From positions 1 to 64,000 of the forward strand of contig JBOGWP010000159.1 of the NCBI GenBank assembly GCA_050693875.1: a stretch of DNA of 64,000 nucleotides, written 5' to 3'. The notes beneath the pieces were generated by a model. It saw nothing but the letters and a program-made list of their open reading frames with translations, searched no databases and was not told the DNA's origin. Source of the DNA: JBOGWP01 sp050693875. Lineage in GTDB: Bacteria; Actinomycetota; CADDZG01; JAHWKV01; JBOGWP01. The position numbers and the translations under genes are program-made. This document shows, in pieces, positions 8,754 to 17,125 of this stretch (the stretch's first letter is position 1; the number at the start of each line of letters is the position of its first letter).

Positions 8754-8819
8754 CGCGGGAGTCTATCCGTATCGCCAACGCGTGCGGCAAGCATCGCCGC
8801 TCGTCCGGCGAGACCGCGG

Positions 8820-9611
8820 TCAGGAGTATGAGTGGGTTTCGTCCGGGAAGGTCCCCGCTTCCACCTCGGTTCGAAACTGCGTGGCGGCCCGGGCGATGGC
8901 ATCACCAAGGTTGGCGTAGGTCTTGACGAACTTGGGATAGGGCCCGGTTCCGAGGCCGAGCAGATCGTTGACGACCAGCACCTGGGCGTCGCAGTGGGGC
9001 CCCGCCCCGATGCCGATGGTGGGAATCGCGACGGTCCGGGTGACGGTGGCGGCGACGGCCGCAGGGATGCCCTCGAGCACGAGAGAGCAGGCGCCCGCTT
9101 TCTGCAACTCGAGCGAATCGGCAAGCAGCCGCGCTGCGGCCTCCTCGCTCCGGGCCTGGACCCGGTAGCCGCCCATGGCGTGCACCGACTGCGGGGTGAG
9201 GCCGAGGTGGCCCATCACCGGGACGCCGACCTCGGTGAGCGCGGCGGAGAGGTCGTGGCGAGGGCCCTCGATCTTCACCACGTGCGCACCCCCCTCCTTG
9301 AGGAACCGCACCGCATTCCGGACTCCCTCGCCGACGGACTCCTGATAGCTGCCGAACGGCATGTCGCCGATGATCAGGGCGTTGTGCGCGCCGCGGGCAA
9401 CCGCGCGGGTGTGGTGCAGCATCTCGTCCATCGTCACCGGGATGGTCGTGTCGTAGCCGAGCACGACCTGTCCCAGGGAGTCCCCGACGAGGAGGACGGG
9501 GATGCCGGCCTCGTCGAGGATGCGGGCGGTCGGGAAGTCGTAGGCGGTGAGGACGGCGAAGCGTCGTCCTTCGGCCTTGCATCGGGCGAGATCGCGGACG
9601 GAGAACGGCAT
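8820..9611 (-). CDS. panB: 3-methyl-2-oxobutanoate hydroxymethyltransferase
   Basis: First committed enzyme of pantothenate/CoA synthesis, transferring a hydroxymethyl group from methylenetetrahydrofolate to alpha-ketoisovalerate. The 263-residue length is typical. Family motifs include LTAYDFPTARILDEAGI near residues 22-38, VGDSLGQVVLGY near 43, GDMPFGSY near 83, KIEG near 116, GHLGLTPQ near 138 and TIGIGAGPHCDAQVLV near 198. AAGGAG precedes the ATG at 9611. It stands alone, with no panC or panD neighbour. Confidence 0.96.
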   Translation of the reverse strand: MPFSVRDLARCKAEGRRFAVLTAYDFPTARILDEAGIPVLLVGDSLGQVVLGYDTTIPVTMDEMLHHTRAVARGAHNALIIGDMPFGSYQESVGEGVRNAVRFLKEGGAHVVKIEGPRHDLSAALTEVGVPVMGHLGLTPQSVHAMGGYRVQARSEEAAARLLADSLELQKAGACSLVLEGIPAAVAATVTRTVAIPTIGIGAGPHCDAQVLVVNDLLGLGTGPYPKFVKTYANLGDAIARAATQFRTEVEAGTFPDETHSYS

Positions 9612-9710
9612 GATCGGCTCCTTTCGGTCCCGGGGCTCCGCCTCCAGGCCTGAAGCTCCTCCAAGTGTAGAAGGTCTGCGGCGCTTGTCGGGGGTAGGAG
9701 GCGCGGCCGA

Positions 9711-10520
9711 TCAGGGAGTGTGCGAGGCCAGGAAGTCGAGCAGGAGGCGGTTGAATGCGTCTGCGTTGCGGGCATGAGCATCGTGGCCCGCATCACGGAT
9801 GAAGACGTGGTGGCCGTGGCGCAGGACGGCGGCGAGCGTCTCGCCCACCACCTGCATTGGGGGTTCGCTCTGGTCCCCGTTCAGCACGAGCGCGGGGATG
9901 TCGAGCGACTGCAGCCCTTCCTCGTCGGGGACGTACTCCCAGGAGCGCTGCTCCCGCTCGGCCACCGGCGCCTGCCGGCGGATGAGCTCCCAGGAAGGGG
10001 AGGAGGGATTCATCTCTTCCGCCATCCGTCCGTCGATGAACCGCATGAAGTCGGGAAGCCATTCCTCGAGCGGCTCTCCTTCGACCCCACGCCGCATGGC
10101 GGCGCGCATCCGCTCCCACCATTCCCGGTACTGCGGATCTCGTGCCAGCCAGGCGAAGAGCGGAGGCTCGAGCAACGCCAACGACAGCACCCGGCCCGGA
10201 TCGACCAGCGCCACCTCAAGACAGACCAGGCATCCGTAGGAGACGGCGACGAGATGGGCCTCGTCCACCCCCCGAAGGTCGAGCGTTCGCAGCACGTCGG
10301 TCGCCTGAAGCCGCACCGGCACGTGGGCGGCATCTCCCGCCGGCGACCGACCGTGCCCGCGGCGGTCGACGGCCAGCGTCCGGTATCCGGCGACCGCGAG
10401 CGGGTTGATCACGCGGCCCCAGGCGGGGCCGGAGTGGAAGATGCCGCCGTGGACCAGCACGACGGGCGTTCCGGCCCCGCGTTCGATCGCAGCAAGCTCG
10501 ACCGGCTCGTTCTCGTTCAC
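9711..10520 (-). CDS. Alpha/beta hydrolase
   Basis: 269-residue alpha/beta-hydrolase-fold protein. The oxyanion-hole strand is VVLVHGGIFHSGPAW near residues 20-34, the nucleophile elbow is VAVSYGCL near 93 (Ser in A-x-S-x-G rather than G-x-S-x-G), and the catalytic His is in DAGHDAHARN near 250; Asp of LNGDQSEPP is the likely acid. No signal peptide. Substrate cannot be inferred. The start is GTG 10520 with GAGGAG upstream. It is divergent from the glyoxalase-fold gene. Confidence 0.88.
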   Translation of the reverse strand: MNENEPVELAAIERGAGTPVVLVHGGIFHSGPAWGRVINPLAVAGYRTLAVDRRGHGRSPAGDAAHVPVRLQATDVLRTLDLRGVDEAHLVAVSYGCLVCLEVALVDPGRVLSLALLEPPLFAWLARDPQYREWWERMRAAMRRGVEGEPLEEWLPDFMRFIDGRMAEEMNPSSPSWELIRRQAPVAEREQRSWEYVPDEEGLQSLDIPALVLNGDQSEPPMQVVGETLAAVLRHGHHVFIRDAGHDAHARNADAFNRLLLDFLASHTP

Positions 10521-10627
10521 GGGCTCCTCGAAACCTCCCGAGTAGGCGGGATTATCATCATCCTGCAGGAATCGTGTGCGTCGCCGCCGACGGGGTGCAC
10601 CGCGCCTCCCCAGGGCAGGAGGTTGGG

Positions 10628-11002
10628 ATGGGGGTCAGGAAGCTTGGGATGTCGATGATCCTCGCGAGGGACTTCGACAAGCTGCTCGACTGGTACACGA
10701 ACGTCCTCGGGCTGCAGTCTTCGCGGGTGGACCAGGAGGGGCAGTGGGCGAGCCTTCGCTTTCCCGAGGGCGACGCCACGATCGCCCTTCACGGCGGGCT
10801 CGCAGCGGGGGCCGATCAGGCGGGGCTCCGGACGATCGTTCCGTTGATCGAGGTGAGCGACATCCAGGCGACGGTCGAGGAGTTGAAGGGGCAGGGACTG
10901 GAGTTCACGCGCGAGGTGCACGAAGGCGCGGGTGTGTGGCTGGCGAGCTTCGACGACCCGGAGGGCAACTCGCTGCAGCTGTACGAGATGCGGGGCCGCT
11001 GA
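10628..11002 (+). CDS. VOC-family (glyoxalase/bleomycin-resistance fold) protein
   Basis: 124 residues with a paired beta-alpha-beta-beta-beta VOC fold: a first module (MILARDFDKLLDWYTNVLGL) and a second ending in the characteristic SFDDPEGNSLQLYE, where the terminal Glu is the usual metal ligand. Substrate is unknown, as is common in this superfamily. AGGAGGT lies a few bases before ATG 10628, a strong ribosome site. It is followed 31 nt later by the receiver-like gene on the same strand. Confidence 0.88.
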   Translation: MGVRKLGMSMILARDFDKLLDWYTNVLGLQSSRVDQEGQWASLRFPEGDATIALHGGLAAGADQAGLRTIVPLIEVSDIQATVEELKGQGLEFTREVHEGAGVWLASFDDPEGNSLQLYEMRGR

Positions 11003-11033
11003 GCGGCGCTCCGAGGACCGAGGGGGAGGGGGG

Positions 11034-11387
11034 ATGACGACCAGGGTGGTGGTGCTGTGCTGGGAGGAGTGCCGGCCGTGGGTGAGCCAGCTCCGCCAGA
11101 ACGGCTACAGCGTTCCGTGGGTTGAGGAGCCGAAGGGAGAGGTCCACAAGCAGATCCCGGACCTGCATCCGGACGCGGTTCTGATCGACCTCACCCGTCA
11201 GCCCGAGCAGGGACGCGAGATGGTGATCGACCTGGCCTCGAACGAGCACCTGCGCGAGACCCCACTCATCGTGGTGAGCGAGAAGGGAAGCGCAGCGCGG
11301 GGGCTCAAGAGCAAGGTGCGGAACCTGATCGTGGCGTCGCCGAGCTCGATCGTGCTCGCGCTCGAGAAGGCGCTCGGCCCGAAGTAG
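11034..11387 (+). CDS. Receiver-domain-like protein (atypical)
   Basis: 117 residues whose secondary-structure order resembles a CheY-type receiver: an RVVVLCW strand, DAVLIDLT near residues 45-52 where the phospho-acceptor Asp would sit, the ETPLIVVSEKG strand near 80, and a closing IVASPSSIVLALEKAL. The acidic pair normally after strand 1 is replaced by EE (WEECRP), so phosphorylation is possible but not certain. There is no output domain. A GGGGGAGGGGGG stretch precedes ATG 11034. Confidence 0.6.
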   Translation: MTTRVVVLCWEECRPWVSQLRQNGYSVPWVEEPKGEVHKQIPDLHPDAVLIDLTRQPEQGREMVIDLASNEHLRETPLIVVSEKGSAARGLKSKVRNLIVASPSSIVLALEKALGPK

Positions 11388-11394
11388 GGCCGGG

Positions 11395-11856
11395 CTAGTC
11401 GAGGTCCCCGGCTTCGATCCGCATGATGCGGCGGGCGCGGACGAGCTCTCCCTGACTCAGCAGCTCCATACGTTCGGGTTCGTCGAGTGCTTGTGCGAAC
11501 ACGCCGATCAGGTCGCGCTGCGAGATCATCCCAACCACCCGCTCGCCGTCGAGGACGGGCAGGTGGCGAATCCAGTTGTCGGCCATGATCCGGGCGCACG
11601 CGCGGAGGCGCGTGTCGGGCGTGACCGTGACGAGCTCGGTCCGCATGACGTCCTTGAGCTGTACGAGCTTCGGGTCCCCGCCGCGGGCCACCACCTTCAT
11701 GAGATCGCGTTCGGTGAAGATCCCGACCAGGCGGTCCCCGTCGACGACGAGCAGCGATCCTGTTTGCTGTTGAAACATCTTAGCCGAGGCCTCCGCAACG
11801 GTGTCTTCCGCGGTATCGGCGACGACGGCCTCGGTCATCACACTGGCAACTGTCAT
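11395..11856 (-). CDS. CBS-domain pair protein
   Basis: 153 residues made of two tandem CBS motifs forming one Bateman module: VASVMTEAVVADTAEDT...GIFTERDLMKVVARG and DVMRTELVTVTPDTRL...GMISQRDLIGVF. Such modules bind adenosyl ligands (AMP, ATP, SAM) and regulate partners; no catalytic domain is attached. ATG 11856 lacks a Shine-Dalgarno close by, but TAAACT sits 8 nt upstream (11865-11870), consistent with a leaderless start. Convergent with the receiver-like gene. Confidence 0.92.
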   Translation of the reverse strand: MTVASVMTEAVVADTAEDTVAEASAKMFQQQTGSLLVVDGDRLVGIFTERDLMKVVARGGDPKLVQLKDVMRTELVTVTPDTRLRACARIMADNWIRHLPVLDGERVVGMISQRDLIGVFAQALDEPERMELLSQGELVRARRIMRIEAGDLD

Positions 11857-11998
11857 AGCAAGTAAGTTTAGCCCTCCATCTGGTTTCCGCTCTGTTACAT
11901 CACAGGGAGGGCTTGACCTTCCCAGCAGGTCAAGCCGAGCCGTGCGCACCCGTCGGGCTCGAGGCACTAGGATCGCGGCCGATGAGGGCCCACCGACG

Positions 11999-13063
11999 TT
12001 GAACGACCGCCGCATCCTGGTAACCGGAGGAGCCGGTTTTCTCGGAAGCCACTTCGTCCGCCACGCGCTCCGATCGGGGGCCGCGTTCGTTGCGAACCTC
12101 GACCTGCTCACCTACGCCGGGGACCTCCGCCGGCTCGACGACATCGCCGGCGACCTGCGGTACGTGTTCGTGCGCGGCGACGTCGCGGAGGGGCGGGCGA
12201 TACGCGAGGTGTTCGCGGCGTACCGGCCCGACGTCGTGGTCCATTACGCCGCCGAGTCTCATGTGACGCGCAGCGAGCTTGCCTCGGACGCGTTCTTCCG
12301 GACCAACGTCGAGGGCACCCGGGTGGTCCTCGAGTCGGCGCTGGAGGCCGGTGTCGAGCGAGTCGTGCACGTGTCGACCGATGAGGTCTACGGGCCGATC
12401 CTGTCGGGGGCGTTTGGTGAGGACGACAAGCTGCCCGGCGAGGGCGCGGCGACGAGCGCCTACGCCCGGTCCAAGGCCCTCGCCGACGATCTCGCCCGCT
12501 CCCTCGCGGCGGGGAGCACGCGCAGCGCGGTCATCGTCGCCCGGCCCACGAATGCATTCGGCCCGCACCAGTTCCCCGAGAAGGCCTTCCCGAGGTGGGC
12601 GACCCGTGCCCTGCGAGGTGAGCCGCTGCTGGTTTGGGGAGACGGCCTCTACGTTCGCCAGTGGCTCTACGCCGAGGATTTCGCGCGGGCGATCGCGCTG
12701 CTCGTGGAGCGCGGCGATCCCGGCGGCGTCTACAACGTCGGTCCGCGCCATGATCCTGAGATCACCAACCTCGCCCTGGCGCAGTGGCTGAGGGATCGCC
12801 TCGAACTGACGCAGGAACGGCTGCAGATGACCGCCTACGACCGGCCCGATCACGATCGCCGGTACGCGGTGGATCCGTCGCGCATCGAAGCGCTCGGGTG
12901 GGCGCCGGGGGAGGTCTGGGAACAGTTCGGCCGGACGCTGGACTGGTACCGGGATCATGCCGCGTGGTGGGAGCCCCACATCGCCGAGGCGGAGTCGATC
13001 TATGCCGACGCCGTCGAGGCGGGACGGGGTGCCCCGGCGGCGGCTCGCGGAGCCCGCCCGTGA
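11999..13063 (+). CDS. rfbB: dTDP-glucose 4,6-dehydratase-like SDR
   Basis: Extended SDR of 354 residues, converting a dTDP-hexose to its 4-keto-6-deoxy form with bound NAD. NAD-binding TGGAGFLGS is near residue 9, the dehydratase-specific STDEVYG (catalytic Thr, Asp, Glu) near 125, and the YxxxK in SAYARSKA near 153. The TTG at 11999 matches the family N-terminus, with GAGGG about 10 nt upstream; GTG at 11942 would add 19 residues. A TAGGAT -10 lies at 11968-11973. The following rfbC and rfbA support dTDP-deoxysugar synthesis. Sequence alone cannot exclude a UDP-sugar substrate. Confidence 0.85.
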   Translation: MNDRRILVTGGAGFLGSHFVRHALRSGAAFVANLDLLTYAGDLRRLDDIAGDLRYVFVRGDVAEGRAIREVFAAYRPDVVVHYAAESHVTRSELASDAFFRTNVEGTRVVLESALEAGVERVVHVSTDEVYGPILSGAFGEDDKLPGEGAATSAYARSKALADDLARSLAAGSTRSAVIVARPTNAFGPHQFPEKAFPRWATRALRGEPLLVWGDGLYVRQWLYAEDFARAIALLVERGDPGGVYNVGPRHDPEITNLALAQWLRDRLELTQERLQMTAYDRPDHDRRYAVDPSRIEALGWAPGEVWEQFGRTLDWYRDHAAWWEPHIAEAESIYADAVEAGRGAPAAARGARP

Positions 13064-13581
13064 AGCTCCAGGAGCATCCCGACATTCCCGGGGTGGTGGT
13101 GGGCATGCCCACCGTCCACGAGGATATTCGGGGGTCGTTCCTCGAGATCTTCCGCGAGGACCTGCTGGGCGCCCCGTTCGTCCAGGCAAACCACTCGCAT
13201 TCACGGGCCGGTGTGCTCCGGGGGCTCCACTACCACCGCAAGCAGGCCGATGCCTGGTACGTCATCGGCGGCGAAGCCCAGGCGATGCTGGCGGACCTTC
13301 GGTCGCGAACCGAGCGACCCGCGGTGGCTTCAGTCGGTCTGGTGGCCGCCGAACCGAAGGTCCTCTACATTCCGCCCGGAGTGGCGCATGGATTTCTCGC
13401 TGTGACGGACGTCGATCTCATCTACTGGGTCACCCACTACTACGACGCCTCCGACGAGTTCGGCGTCGTCTGGAACGACCCCACCCTCGGGGCGCCCTGG
13501 CGGACCTCGGATCCCATCCTCTCGGCGCGGGATCTGGCCAACGCCCGGCTGGATTGGGACACGATCTCGGTTTCCTCGTAA
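13060..13581 (+). CDS. rfbC: dTDP-4-dehydrorhamnose 3,5-epimerase-like cupin
   Basis: 173-residue RmlC-type double-stranded beta-helix. Key sites are DIRGSFLEIFRED near residues 21-33, the NHSHSRAGVLRGLHYH stretch near 45-60 (catalytic His and substrate-binding Arg), and YIPPGVAHGFLAV near 103-115. It epimerises C3 and C5 of the keto-deoxysugar made by RfbB. GTG 13060 overlaps the rfbB stop by 4 nt, so the two are coupled. A dTDP-4-dehydrorhamnose reductase (rfbD) is not visible in the window, so the end product is open. Confidence 0.88.
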   Translation: MKLQEHPDIPGVVVGMPTVHEDIRGSFLEIFREDLLGAPFVQANHSHSRAGVLRGLHYHRKQADAWYVIGGEAQAMLADLRSRTERPAVASVGLVAAEPKVLYIPPGVAHGFLAVTDVDLIYWVTHYYDASDEFGVVWNDPTLGAPWRTSDPILSARDLANARLDWDTISVSS

Positions 13582-13599
13582 CCGGCGCCGACGGCAAGA

Positions 13600-13636
13600 G
13601 GCGCGGCTTCCGTTGGTGATGCGCCGGGTGGCGACG
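13600..13636 (+). repeat. 37-bp perfect direct repeat, copy 1
   Basis: First copy of a 37-base exact direct repeat (begins GGCGCGGCTTCCGTTGG, ends GGTGGCGACG) in the rfbC-rfbA gap. The copies start 76 bases apart. The 274-base gap otherwise contains no gene I can support. Confidence 0.9.
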
Positions 13637-13675
13637 ACGTCGGGGTGAGTGAGAGGGCCTCGAATCCGGCGTCTT

Positions 13676-13712
13676 GGCGCGGCTTCCGTTGGTGATGCGC
13701 CGGGTGGCGACG
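13676..13712 (+). repeat. 37-bp perfect direct repeat, copy 2
   Basis: Second exact copy of the 37-base repeat, ending about 143 bases before the rfbA start. It could be a small duplication or a binding-site pair upstream of rfbA. Confidence 0.9.
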
Positions 13713-13855
13713 GCCGAGTACTATGCTGGCCGGTCGCAGGGCATCGCTGGGCCCCCCCGAGATGAGCGTGCTCGACTGCTCGAAGGCTGGGGCCGCACGG
13801 CGTGGAGTTGCGGCCCCGGCGCGCTGCGGGTGGCCGAGTACGTGAGGGAGGTGGC

Positions 13856-14590
13856 GTGAAGGGAGTCGTGCTCGCCGGCGGGCTCGGAACCCGCTTCCAC
13901 CCCGTCACCAAGGTCGTCAACAAGCACCTGCTCGACGTCTTCGACGAGCCGATGGTGTTCTATCCGATCCGGTCGCTGGCGGCTGCCGGCGTCACCGAGG
14001 TGACCGTCGTCACCGGCGAGGAGATCTCGCAGTTCAAGCGCCTGCTGGGCGATGGGTCGACCCTCGGGGTGCACCTGTCGTACGCCTTTCAGGAGGGAGA
14101 GAGCGGGATTGCCGACGCGCTCAGCCGTGCCGAGGCCCTCGTCCAGGGCGAGCCGATCGTCGTCGTCCTGGGCGACAACATCTTTCAGGAGGACCTGTCG
14201 AGGTACCTCCGGGCGTTCTCGGAGCAGGGGAAGGGAGCCAAGATCCTTCTGAAGCAGGTGGGCCCCGAGGACACCCGGCGCTTCGGTGTGGCGGAGGTAG
14301 ACGACGGAAAGATCCTCGGGATCGAGGAGAAGCCCGACATCCCGAAATCGGACCTGGTGGTGACGGGGTGCTACATGTACGACGAGCGCGCGTTCGACTT
14401 CATCCGCACGCTGCGCCCCTCCGGCCGGGGCGAGCTGGAGGTCACCGACCTCAACAACATCTACATCCAGGAGCGCACGATGACCTACGACGTGCTCCGC
14501 GGCTGGTGGACCGACGCCGGGACTCCGGCGAGCAAGCTCAAAGCCTCGATCCTGGTGGCGCTCGAAAAGGGGGTCACCTTCCACCGGTAA
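13856..14590 (+). CDS. rfbA: Glucose-1-phosphate thymidylyltransferase-like (short form)
   Basis: Nucleotidyltransferase of 244 residues making an NDP-sugar from a sugar-1-phosphate. The nucleotide loop LAGGLGTRFHP is at residues 6-16, NKHLLDVFDEPMVFYPI at about 22-38 is RmlA-like, VLGDNIFQED near 103 holds the Mg-binding Asp, and EEKPDIPKSDL near 158 is the sugar site. It is some 45 residues shorter than classical RmlA because the C-terminal allosteric helices are missing, as in short-form homologues. GTG 13856 has GGGAGG upstream. Clustering with rfbB and rfbC argues for dTDP-glucose. Confidence 0.87.
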   Translation: MKGVVLAGGLGTRFHPVTKVVNKHLLDVFDEPMVFYPIRSLAAAGVTEVTVVTGEEISQFKRLLGDGSTLGVHLSYAFQEGESGIADALSRAEALVQGEPIVVVLGDNIFQEDLSRYLRAFSEQGKGAKILLKQVGPEDTRRFGVAEVDDGKILGIEEKPDIPKSDLVVTGCYMYDERAFDFIRTLRPSGRGELEVTDLNNIYIQERTMTYDVLRGWWTDAGTPASKLKASILVALEKGVTFHR

Positions 14591-14635
14591 GGCACCGGCA
14601 CCCAGGCTCCCGACCGATCGTCTCGCCGAACCTCG

Positions 14636-15784
14636 TCAGGGTCCCCGGGCCGGCAGGATGTCACCACGAGGCCGCCTCGGCACCGCCCCTCCTGCTGGAG
14701 ACGGTGCTTCCGCCGGGTCGGCCGCGGCCCTGCGAGCCGAGGCTCGACTGGCCGCCGCAGCCCGCTCACTGGTTTGTTCGCCCCGTTTCGGACTCCCGGG
14801 CTTGCGGGTCTCGGCCCGTCGGGCGCGGCGGCTCGCCTCCGCGGCCTGCGCCTTCCGAGCCTTGACGGCCGCCGGACGCGGCGCCGAGCGAATCCCACGG
14901 GCGGCAACGACCAGCAGCAGCACGGCGTTCAGCGCCCCGATGAGCCACAGCGGGAAGATCGGCTGGAACCCTGCGGCCCTGGCGAGGGTGCCTCCCGCCC
15001 AGGAGATCGTCGCCGTGGTCCGCATGAGGCCACCCCAGCGCGGGACCTCGTTCCAGGGGATCCGCACGGTGCGACGCTCACCCGGCCCGAGCCGAACTTC
15101 CTGCTCGGCCAGCTGGAAGGAACGGCCGGTGACAGTGGCGACCCGGGCACGCAGCTTCAGGGTCACCGCGTTCCCGCCCGGGTTGTTCACGAGCGCCTCG
15201 AAGGTCGCCGTCCGCGGGATGAGCACCCATGGGACGTCCATCCCGACCCTCTCGATCGACGGCCCCGTCGGGGCGCCCGAACCGGGATTCACCAGAAGCG
15301 CGACGCGCGTGACCAGGTCCAGCGCGCCGCCACCCGCCCGTTCGTCGAGCTGCTCGGTCACGATCGCACCCAGGCCTCCCCTCCGCTCGTCGGAGATGTC
15401 GACGGAGAAGTCGACGACACGTTCCGACTTCGGCCCGAGGGTCAGGTCGGTGACCGCCACACGGATCGCCGCCCCCAGACCCTCGGCTCGCGCCCCGAAC
15501 GGCGCCACCGAGAGCGAGCCATCCTCCGAGCGGGCGGCGTCGGCGCCGTAGATGCGCAGGCGGATCTTCTCGGTGCTCTTGTTGTAGACGCGGATTGCAT
15601 CTCGGACGGTGCCGCCGCCCGCGTCGGGCAGGAGGAACGACGTGCGGCGCTCCCCTTCGATCGCCCTGGGGTACGGTGCCACGCCGAACGTCTCGGTCTC
15701 ACCGGCTGCGGCCAGGCCGGGCAGAAGGGCCGCGCCCGCGACCCACGCCAACAGCCCCGCGAGCCTGTTCGCCCCCATCCCCAT
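14636..15784 (-). CDS. DUF916-like secreted, membrane-anchored protein with basic tail
   Basis: 382 residues: signal peptide (about 1-27), a beta-rich ectodomain resembling the DUF916 / WxL-interacting family (TVRDAIRVYNKSTEKIRLRI near 58, SVDISDERRGGLGAIVTEQL near 118, AGWxx-less Ig-like second half), a membrane helix near 275-295 (LWLIGALNAVLLLVVAARG), then about 90 very basic, Ala/Arg-rich residues facing the cytoplasm. Last gene of the five-gene surface cluster, 2 nt after the preceding gene's stop. Paralogous in layout to the protein at 17126-18205. By analogy with WxL complexes it would anchor a partner to the cell surface; this is inference. Confidence 0.72.
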   Translation of the reverse strand: MGMGANRLAGLLAWVAGAALLPGLAAAGETETFGVAPYPRAIEGERRTSFLLPDAGGGTVRDAIRVYNKSTEKIRLRIYGADAARSEDGSLSVAPFGARAEGLGAAIRVAVTDLTLGPKSERVVDFSVDISDERRGGLGAIVTEQLDERAGGGALDLVTRVALLVNPGSGAPTGPSIERVGMDVPWVLIPRTATFEALVNNPGGNAVTLKLRARVATVTGRSFQLAEQEVRLGPGERRTVRIPWNEVPRWGGLMRTTATISWAGGTLARAAGFQPIFPLWLIGALNAVLLLVVAARGIRSAPRPAAVKARKAQAAEASRRARRAETRKPGSPKRGEQTSERAAAASRASARRAAADPAEAPSPAGGAVPRRPRGDILPARGP

Positions 15785-15786
15785 CG

Positions 15787-16809
15787 CTACTCCTCGATGA
15801 GCGTCACGGTCATCGTGCCGCGGTAGAGACCGGTGGGAACCCCGCTCAGGTCGCCCACGAGCAGGTTGGGGAGGCTCGTATAGCTCCCGGTCTGCTTCAG
15901 GATCGAGCTCACGCTCGGAACGCCTGTGGCGGTGAGCAGTCCCTCGACCTGCGAGAGCAGCGCGTTGGTGATGAGGAGCGGGTTCACGTTGAGCGGCGCG
16001 GAGGTGAGCGCGGTGCGAACCGCGTCGTCGAGGCTGCTCTGGGTGATCATGCCCGCCGTCACTGCCTCGGCGCCGGTCAGGATCCCGTCGCCCCCGGCAG
16101 CCGTCGAGAAGATGCTGTTCTCGACCGTCTGCACCCAGGAGAGCAGATCCTGCTGGCTGCTGACGTTGCCCGCCTGCACCTGCACCGAGGTGGCGCCGGT
16201 TGCCGACGCGTCACAGGCGGCGTGGGGCGCCCGGTTGGCGAACGTCCCACCCGACCCGGTGGTCACCTTGATGGGGAGGGCGTCCTCGATGCCCGTGAAG
16301 ATGTTGCTGTTGGTGAAGTCCTGGAGCTGCTGGGTGACCGGCGACGTGACCGTCGATCCGCTGCTCAGCCCGAGCGCGGTGGCCAGGAGTCCGGTGATGC
16401 TGCCGGTGAGGTCGAGCACGGGCTGGGCCGAGGCCAGGACGTCGCGCACGCTGGTCGGGTTCGGCAGGAAGCCGATCGACATCTTGTTCGACGCTACCTG
16501 ACCTGCGCAGTCGTACGTGCCCGCCACCGCGTCGAACTTGTAGAGGTTGCTCATCATCCCGGTCACCTGGTAGTTCCTCCGGTCGTAGGCGAGGTCGGAG
16601 ACGTTCACCACGAAACCGGCGCTGCGGGCCGATCCGAGTGCGAGGGCGCTCAGGTCGGTGCCCGACAGCGACTTCACCGTCATCAGCCTCGACCCGCTGA
16701 CGGTCGTTAGGGTGACCGTCGTCTGAACCGCCGCCTCGGCGGCGATGGCGATCGTCATGGCTGCAGCTGCGACGAGGAGCAGCAGCTTCTTTCTGCGCAC
16801 CTTCATCAT
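15787..16809 (-). CDS. Large secreted surface protein of the WxL-like cluster
   Basis: 340 residues with a clear signal peptide (KVRRKKLLLLVAAAAMTIAIA then AEA). The mature part is Ser/Thr/Val-rich and contains GVPTGLYRGTMTVTLIEE at the very C-terminus, a strand-like ending seen in WxL-type or TasA-like surface proteins, and one long helical segment of low charge. I do not recognise a named family. Start ATG 16809 overlaps the upstream small gene by 4 nt (ATGA) and has AAAGGAAC before it. The tight junctions on both sides argue that it acts with its neighbours at the cell surface. Confidence 0.7.
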   Translation of the reverse strand: MMKVRRKKLLLLVAAAAMTIAIAAEAAVQTTVTLTTVSGSRLMTVKSLSGTDLSALALGSARSAGFVVNVSDLAYDRRNYQVTGMMSNLYKFDAVAGTYDCAGQVASNKMSIGFLPNPTSVRDVLASAQPVLDLTGSITGLLATALGLSSGSTVTSPVTQQLQDFTNSNIFTGIEDALPIKVTTGSGGTFANRAPHAACDASATGATSVQVQAGNVSSQQDLLSWVQTVENSIFSTAAGGDGILTGAEAVTAGMITQSSLDDAVRTALTSAPLNVNPLLITNALLSQVEGLLTATGVPSVSSILKQTGSYTSLPNLLVGDLSGVPTGLYRGTMTVTLIEE

Positions 16810-17114
16810 CCGTTCCTTTCGTTCGTCGGCGCGATCCGCTGTGTGCTGCGTACCTTCAGGAGCAGGAGGCCGGCTGCCAGCAGGGCGAGCGCGGCGGTGA
16901 GGGTTGCCGCGATGTCCGCTCCCGTCATCGGGACGTGCACGGGCGAGGAGGGGGGCTGCGGGGCCGGGGGGGCTTGCACGGCCGGGGTGGCCGGGCCCGC
17001 CGGGTCGACGATGACGGTGACGTCGACGTCCGCCATCGCCATCCGAGGCAAGGCGAAGACGACGCCGAGCAGGGCGGCAACGACGACGGCGCGGGTGAGA
17101 CGGCGAAGGGGCAT
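16806..17114 (-). CDS. Small surface protein with sortase-like C-terminus
   Basis: 102 residues: signal peptide (about 1-28, ending ALPRMAMA), a Pro/Ala-rich stalk (PAVQAPPAPQPPSSPV), then VPMTG followed by a hydrophobic helix (AATLTAALALLAAGLLLL) and a basic end (KVRSTQR). This is the layout of LPxTG cell-wall anchors, with Val-Pro-Met-Thr-Gly as a variant motif. Small LPxTG proteins accompany DUF916 and WxL proteins in Firmicute Csc clusters, which is the strongest hint to its role. No sortase gene lies in this window. The stop overlaps the next start. Confidence 0.72.
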   Translation of the reverse strand: MPLRRLTRAVVVAALLGVVFALPRMAMADVDVTVIVDPAGPATPAVQAPPAPQPPSSPVHVPMTGADIAATLTAALALLAAGLLLLKVRSTQRIAPTNERNG

Positions 17115-17125
17115 TGGCCGGGGTC

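Noticed and set aside
13582..13855. A small gene (61 codons) over the 37-bp repeats
   Set aside because: No ribosome site or conserved-looking protein; the open frame spans the duplicated DNA only by chance.
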